Translations under genes and position numbers: made by a program
Shown here: piece after piece, positions 60,230-64,000 of the stretch
Numbering within the stretch: position 1 is the first letter of the stretch
Layout of the letters: the number at the start of each line of letters is the position of its first letter
Notes under the pieces: generated by a model
What the model was told of the DNA's origin: nothing
The model's database searches: none
The model's input: only the letters and a program-made list of their open reading frames with translations
Origin: Thermoplasmata archaeon
GTDB lineage: Archaea; Thermoplasmatota; Thermoplasmata; Lutacidiplasmatales; UBA184
Assembly: GCA_022750155.1 (NCBI GenBank)
Contig: JAKIWG010000010.1
Coordinates: forward strand, 1-64,000
Length of the DNA stretch: 64,000 bases
Reading direction: 5' to 3'

Positions 60230-60939
60230 ATGACCGAGCCTGACTCATGCGCCGCACTCTATCTTCGCGTTTCCAGCCAGGATCAGGACCTCGCCGGTCA
60301 GGAGCGGGAACTCCGGATCGAGTGTGATCGCCGCGGGTGGCTAATCTTAGCCGTCTACTCGGAGAAAGTATCCGGGACGGGGAAAGTCGAGCGGACCGGG
60401 TACGAACGGCTACTCGCCGATGCCGCGACGCCCGACCGTCGTTGGGATCGTGTCCTCGTATGGTCGCTGGACCGATGGTCTCGGGACCCCTCATTCGTGA
60501 AAGCTGTGGGCTCAATCGAGACGCTCGAGGCATTGGGCGTCAAGTTCCACTCCCTCCGAGAACCGATGCTGGACTCCTCCGAGGACGGGACGCCAAACAT
60601 GGGCAGGGACCTCCTCCGCGCAATTCTCCCGGTCATCGCATCGTTCGAGTCAAGGCGTCGCTCCGACCGGGGTCGGGTTGCGATGAAGGAGATCAAGGCA
60701 GGGCGCCGGCAAACGCGCTCGGGGCGCCCACCGGGACGTCCTCGGGTGGTCACCGAAGAAGCCGTAGACCGGGCCGTCGAGCTTCGCGCCCGGGGCGAGC
60801 CGTGGGCCCGGACCGCCCAGCTGATCGGCATCAAGGCCCAGACGCTCGCCGGGCCGTCCTGGAGCGAAAGAAAGCCGCAGGGACCGCGGGAAACCCCCCG
60901 CCACCGATTCCCCCTGAGCTCCCGCCAGCAACGGGTTGA
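60230..60939 (+). CDS. Serine recombinase (resolvase family), probably frameshifted at the HTH
   Basis: The N-terminal catalytic domain is canonical: CAALYLRVSSQDQDLAGQER contains the nucleophile Ser, then WSLDRWSRDPSF, RDLLRAILPVIASFESRRRS and RVAMKEIKAGRRQTRSGRPP, leading to a C-terminal HTH (EPWARTAQLIGIKAQT). After QT the frame gives an implausible sequence and runs into the next gene. The +1 frame gives RRAVLERKKAAGTAGNPPP and stops at 60937-60939, the normal end of such an HTH. One base seems lost near 60846-60852. Read literally, the frame fuses to the next protein up to 62029. Such enzymes move small mobile elements. Confidence 0.75.
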
Positions 60940-61114
60940 CCAAGGGGCCCCAACGGGCGCCTCAGCCTGCGTGGCATTCGGGGGTCACATCCCGCAGTCC
61001 GGGGCGGGACGGGGGGCTCGCCGGGGGGTCAAAAGACGTGGGTTGGCCTCCACTACCCTTTCCAGGGAGAATGAATACGCCGGGCGAGTCTCCGCCGGTT
61101 GGAGGAGCGCGTCG

Positions 61115-62029
61115 ATGGGAACCTACCGAGAATTTCTGCTGTCCGAGAAAGGCTCGCCCTCGTCCTCGAGCCTAACTACCTATCTGAACGCGATCCAACC
61201 GGAGGATTGGGGTGCCGAACTCAAGGCCGCGGCAGAAGACGCCGACTTCCAACTCCGGAAGGCGACCGCGTCTTTAGGAAACCGATGGGGAGGCGAACTG
61301 TTCATCGGGGTTCGAGAATCAGACCGATTCCTCGTCGGAACCAGGCTCACGAAGGAGACGTTCTATGATCGACTTCGCCAGGCCGTGGTCCCCGGGGACT
61401 GGTTCTCGGTGGACCTCACCTCCCTCTTGACGTCTCTGATTGAGGTCCCCCGTCCAGACCCCGACCGCAGGATATTGGTCGGCGAGATCCGCAAGGGGCT
61501 CCTCCCCTCCTTCGTGGTTGATGATGATGGCGACCTCGTCTGGTTTCGACGGGAGGGCAGATCCGACCGGCGCCTGACTGGTTACCAGGGGGTGGAGGCA
61601 AGGCGAGAGTACGCCCGGGGCAGGCTGCTCCTCGAGTTATTCTGGGAGTTCGACGCGACCGTAAGGACGATCCCCTTTACGCCATACGTCGGCGCTCCGG
61701 TCGGGAGGGCGTACTTCTCCCTGCCCAGGTACGAAGGCTCACGTGCGGACGGGTCGTTCTATAGCGAGCTGGCCACGGATGACCTTGAGTTCCTTTTCGC
61801 GTCCCGACCCCAAGGAGGCACCGGGTTCAGTGCTCACGGGCTACTTCCGAGGTTCCTAGCGAACGGAGAGAGGCTTGATCGGGCCGTCGTGAGATGGAAC
61901 GCCGACACCTCACGCGATTGGGAGGTCGCGGTCGGCAACTACATTCGCAGCGCCCGCGAGGACGCGATTCGCGAGTCCCACGAGTTCCGCCGCTACCTTG
62001 AGAGGCTTGGGTTGCTGCCGAAGAGCTGA
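61115..62029 (+). CDS. Accessory-region protein with an AlbA_2/Schlafen-like core
   Basis: The 304-residue product is read from an internal ATG after the recombinase. Residues about 30-105 (FQLRKATASLGNRWGGELFI; GVRESDRFLVGTRLTKETFY) recall the Schlafen AlbA_2 domain, where a GGxLxIGV segment follows a helix. The match is loose. The remainder has no recognised motif. It is literally in frame with the upstream recombinase, which I regard as an accident of the frameshift. Function is unknown; such proteins occur in mobile elements and defence loci. Confidence 0.6.
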   Translation: MGTYREFLLSEKGSPSSSSLTTYLNAIQPEDWGAELKAAAEDADFQLRKATASLGNRWGGELFIGVRESDRFLVGTRLTKETFYDRLRQAVVPGDWFSVDLTSLLTSLIEVPRPDPDRRILVGEIRKGLLPSFVVDDDGDLVWFRREGRSDRRLTGYQGVEARREYARGRLLLELFWEFDATVRTIPFTPYVGAPVGRAYFSLPRYEGSRADGSFYSELATDDLEFLFASRPQGGTGFSAHGLLPRFLANGERLDRAVVRWNADTSRDWEVAVGNYIRSAREDAIRESHEFRRYLERLGLLPKS

Positions 62030-62096
62030 ACCGGCGCTCGAAGACGGGAGGGATTCCCCCGCCCGGCCTGGGCGCTTTGGATTGGACGCTTTCGAC

Positions 62097-62879
62097 CTAG
62101 CCGAGGACCTCGAGAAACGCTCGAGGGCGAGCCGAAGGGAATGCCAGATGCCGGTAAAGAGAGACTACCCCCCATTGCAACCGGCTTGGGGGAGTCGAGT
62201 AGAACCAAACCCTGGTCTTGATGCCGTCCGTACGGCTCAGCATCCGCGCGGATCGGAACCCGGCGAGCTGACACATCCGCTCGAGCCCCGAGATTGTCGC
62301 CGCACAGCACGTCGTCGGCTCGATCTCCTCTGGCGCGAAGTAGTGAAGCTCCGGTTGATTCCCGAGCCGGATCATCCCCTCGAGGAAGAGCTTGCCCCCT
62401 GGCCGTAGCAGACTCCGTATCTTCTCCAGCGCCGCCATCGGCTCCTTCAAGTGGTAGTACACACCGAAGAAGAACACCGTGTCGAACGGGGGGGTTGTTA
62501 CGGGAAGGTCCATCAAGTCAATGTGTCGATACTCGACCTTCGAACCCAGGGCCTCCTTCGCCAAAGCGAACGTACGGGGGGTATCCGCGTGGTCCTCAGG
62601 GTTCTGAAATGAATCGATTGCAAGAACCTGAGTTGCGTGGCGGCCTTCAGCGAGGAAGCTGAAGAAGCCATCCCAAGCCCCGATATCGAGCACACGGGCC
62701 CCCGATAATTCGGCCGGGACGCATTTCGCAACCCAGGACTGCTGGCGCAGGTCGGACCTGCCTGGAGTGACCAGGGTTCCCAAGTCGATGTGATGCCACC
62801 ACTTCAACTCGGCGACCCGATCTGATAGATTGGGACCCGGGAGGCCGCGTTCGGGGGATTGCAAGGTAATCCCGCTCAA
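62097..62879 (-). CDS. CmoB-like (DUF1698) SAM-dependent methyltransferase
   Basis: The 260-residue protein begins at TTG and has the family N-terminus (LKWWHHIDLGTLVTPG), SAM-binding VLDIGAWDGFFSFLAEG, VLAIDSF, FFFGVYYHLKEPMAALE and LLRPGGKLFLEGM. CmoB modifies tRNA wobble uridine with carboxy-SAM, but many relatives alkylate glycans or small molecules. In this accessory region the latter is just as likely. It sits alone, facing away from its neighbours. Confidence 0.85.
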   Translation of the reverse strand: MSGITLQSPERGLPGPNLSDRVAELKWWHHIDLGTLVTPGRSDLRQQSWVAKCVPAELSGARVLDIGAWDGFFSFLAEGRHATQVLAIDSFQNPEDHADTPRTFALAKEALGSKVEYRHIDLMDLPVTTPPFDTVFFFGVYYHLKEPMAALEKIRSLLRPGGKLFLEGMIRLGNQPELHYFAPEEIEPTTCCAATISGLERMCQLAGFRSARMLSRTDGIKTRVWFYSTPPSRLQWGVVSLYRHLAFPSARPRAFLEVLG

Positions 62880-63072
62880 CGGCTCTTCGGCTTTGAACCC
62901 TCCGGGTGCCGAAACTTCGCCGTGCCCGCCGGACGCAGCAAACCAATCCTTAGCGCCACCGCAGGCAGCTTGGCAGGCGAGGTCCTTCGAAGGGCCAAGA
63001 ACGCCATGCGCATCGGGAATCCACCTCCCGTGACCCTCTTCAAATGCGACCTAAGCTGCGAGATGGGAAGCT

Positions 63073-63714
63073 GTGACCGAGGTTCGAGGATTCGGGTTCG
63101 ACGGTTTACTCATTGAACTTCCGCTAGTCTCCGGGGAGGCCCGTATCGACTCCAGGTTCAAGAAGCGAGCATCTCTCTCATTTTGGGTGCTGAGCGGAGC
63201 ATCGTTTGCCGGGTCTCTCATCGCCCTCGCCTTCGTCTTAGGGCAACACCAGTGGAGTTCGATTGAAGACTGGCTCGGAATCAGCCTTTTACTCGTGATC
63301 GGAGTCGGATCACTCGGCGAGGCAGACCAGCTCGGGTCCGCTTATCCTCTTCTCGAAAGCGGTAAGGTCAGTGAAGTGCGCGCGTCGTCGGTTGGCGTGG
63401 ACGGACCTTTCTTTTCGAATTCCGCCTATTCAACGGATTCTCAGGGGGCCTCAATCATACGATCGCGATACCTGCGCCAGGTGATCCTTCGCACGCGCGG
63501 CCCGAATCTGATTCCGTGGTCCGCGCTCGTCATTGACCTCCAGGAGCTCCCGTCGGCTTCGCGACCGAACGCTTCGTTGGTGGGACTGCTCTCCCGACGG
63601 ATGCCCGATGCCGACGCATCCTGGGTCGCACCCCCTGTCCTTGGGCCGTTCTTGACCACCTCCTCCCGAGCCGGAGGGGGGTTGCGAGTCCTAGTCCCCC
63701 AGTCCCAGCTCTAG
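63073..63714 (+). CDS. Two-TM membrane protein of unknown function
   Basis: The 213-residue product starts at GTG, with a short cytoplasmic N-terminus, two adjacent helices (about 35-57 and 67-85; WVLSGASFAGSLIALAFVLG) and a soluble C-terminal domain of about 125 residues. Codon use is visibly less GC-rich than in the core genes. No family was recognised. Probably operonic with the next short frame. Confidence 0.5.
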   Translation: MTEVRGFGFDGLLIELPLVSGEARIDSRFKKRASLSFWVLSGASFAGSLIALAFVLGQHQWSSIEDWLGISLLLVIGVGSLGEADQLGSAYPLLESGKVSEVRASSVGVDGPFFSNSAYSTDSQGASIIRSRYLRQVILRTRGPNLIPWSALVIDLQELPSASRPNASLVGLLSRRMPDADASWVAPPVLGPFLTTSSRAGGGLRVLVPQSQL

Positions 63715-63726
63715 GAGTTACTGTGG

Positions 63727-63948
63727 TTGGCGTGCCAGTTCGGAGTGGACCTCCGGGTAAACCGCGAATTGTTGACCCCCGAGGGTCGACGGGCAGCTGC
63801 TAGCCTTCCTTTCGGCGTGGGACTGCTGAAGCGCCCCGTGCACGGTTACTCGGCCATCTCCGTGCCCTTGCCTCCGCCGTCGAGTTGGGAAGAGCTCGGA
63901 GGGTGGATTGGATTGGCGTTTCCACGGAGTCAATGGGTCCGCCGGTAG
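63727..63948 (+). CDS. Possible small protein after the two-TM gene
   Basis: A 73-residue TTG-started frame begins 12 bases after the preceding stop. Composition is ordinary (CQFGVDLRVNRELLTPEGRR), with no recognised domain. It might be the C-terminal part of the preceding gene separated by a stop, or a separate short gene. The remaining bases to 64000 show nothing. Confidence 0.25.
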   Translation: MACQFGVDLRVNRELLTPEGRRAAASLPFGVGLLKRPVHGYSAISVPLPPPSSWEELGGWIGLAFPRSQWVRR

Positions 63949-64000
63949 CGGAACTGGCTCGGCGACCTGAATGCCCAACCGCGAACAACCCCCTAACGGG

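Noticed and set aside
58389-60233. A 614-residue plus-strand open frame spanning pyk and the tRNA
   Set aside because: It is antisense to pyruvate kinase and runs through a tRNA gene; no protein features are present.
60230-64000. Complete IS element or integron
   Set aside because: No terminal inverted repeats, target-site duplication or second att copy was found by eye.
1-64000. CRISPR array, rRNA genes or replication origin
   Set aside because: No regularly spaced repeats, no rRNA signature sequences and no cluster of origin-box repeats next to an orc1/cdc6 gene were seen.

Overview
This 64 kb window is GC-rich archaeal DNA, most likely from an uncultured member of the Thermoplasmatota (a lineage inference, moderately confident). 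The archaeal assignment itself is firm. The window carries ribosomal proteins L1, L10, L12, L15e, L18a/LX, L44e and S27e, Nop10, Nop5 and fibrillarin, aIF2-alpha, both prefoldin subunits, a GINS subunit, the KEOPS subunit Pcc1, Trm56, mevalonate kinase and a geranylgeranyl diphosphate synthase. Many starts are GTG or TTG, genes often overlap by 4 bases (ATGA or GTGA), and several promoters have a TATA element about 26 bases before the start codon, which points to leaderless mRNAs.

Layout. 1-12.4 kb is a surface-protein and small membrane-protein region: a PKD/FN3 protein broken by an in-frame stop, a kelch-like secreted protein, an alpha/alpha-toroid protein, a YVTN propeller protein with C-terminal GLP-type repeats, a receiver-wHTH regulator, several membrane proteins and a DUF3494 (ice-binding-like) protein. 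12.7-15.2 kb has a ribbon-helix-helix regulator with an obvious operator, a cobalamin adenosyltransferase and a YchF GTPase. 17.2-20.7 kb (minus strand) is a compact operon L44e - S27e - aIF2-alpha - Nop10 - wHTH - Trm56 - mevalonate kinase. 20.9-25.9 kb (plus strand) is L1 - L10 - L12 - PurF - Nop5 - fibrillarin, followed by a convergent DRG-type GTPase.

27.1-31.7 kb is the most unusual part. It is a tight four-gene operon with a large VirD4/HerA-like DNA-pump ATPase, one KaiC/RecA-like ATPase with an intact Walker A, and two further RecA-fold proteins whose Walker A is missing or destroyed. 31.8-35.6 kb holds a PAC2 protein, a MidA-type methyltransferase, GINS, a Toprim protein and L15e. 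35.7-39.8 kb is a second surface/membrane cluster with two paralogous secreted proteins. 39.8-45.7 kb (mostly minus strand) has a conserved hypothetical, a SpoU methyltransferase, FtsY, prefoldin alpha, L18a/LX, and a ThiI-like protein that has lost its PP-loop, with ArgS divergent from it.

45.8-59.8 kb is mixed housekeeping: MscL with a zinc ribbon, QueC, a DUF92 protein, a HAD phosphatase, a stand-alone asparagine-synthetase domain, carbamate kinase, PurB, Pcc1, prefoldin beta, GGPP synthase, a TPR protein, a BtuF-like protein / site-2 protease / metallo-beta-lactamase-fold / MFS operon, and pyruvate kinase. tRNA-Gln(TTG) at 59930-60002 ends the core genome. Beyond it lies a less GC-rich accessory tail with a probably frameshifted serine recombinase, an unfamiliar 304-residue protein, a CmoB-like methyltransferase and a two-TM protein. 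No rRNA, CRISPR array or insertion sequence with terminal repeats was seen.
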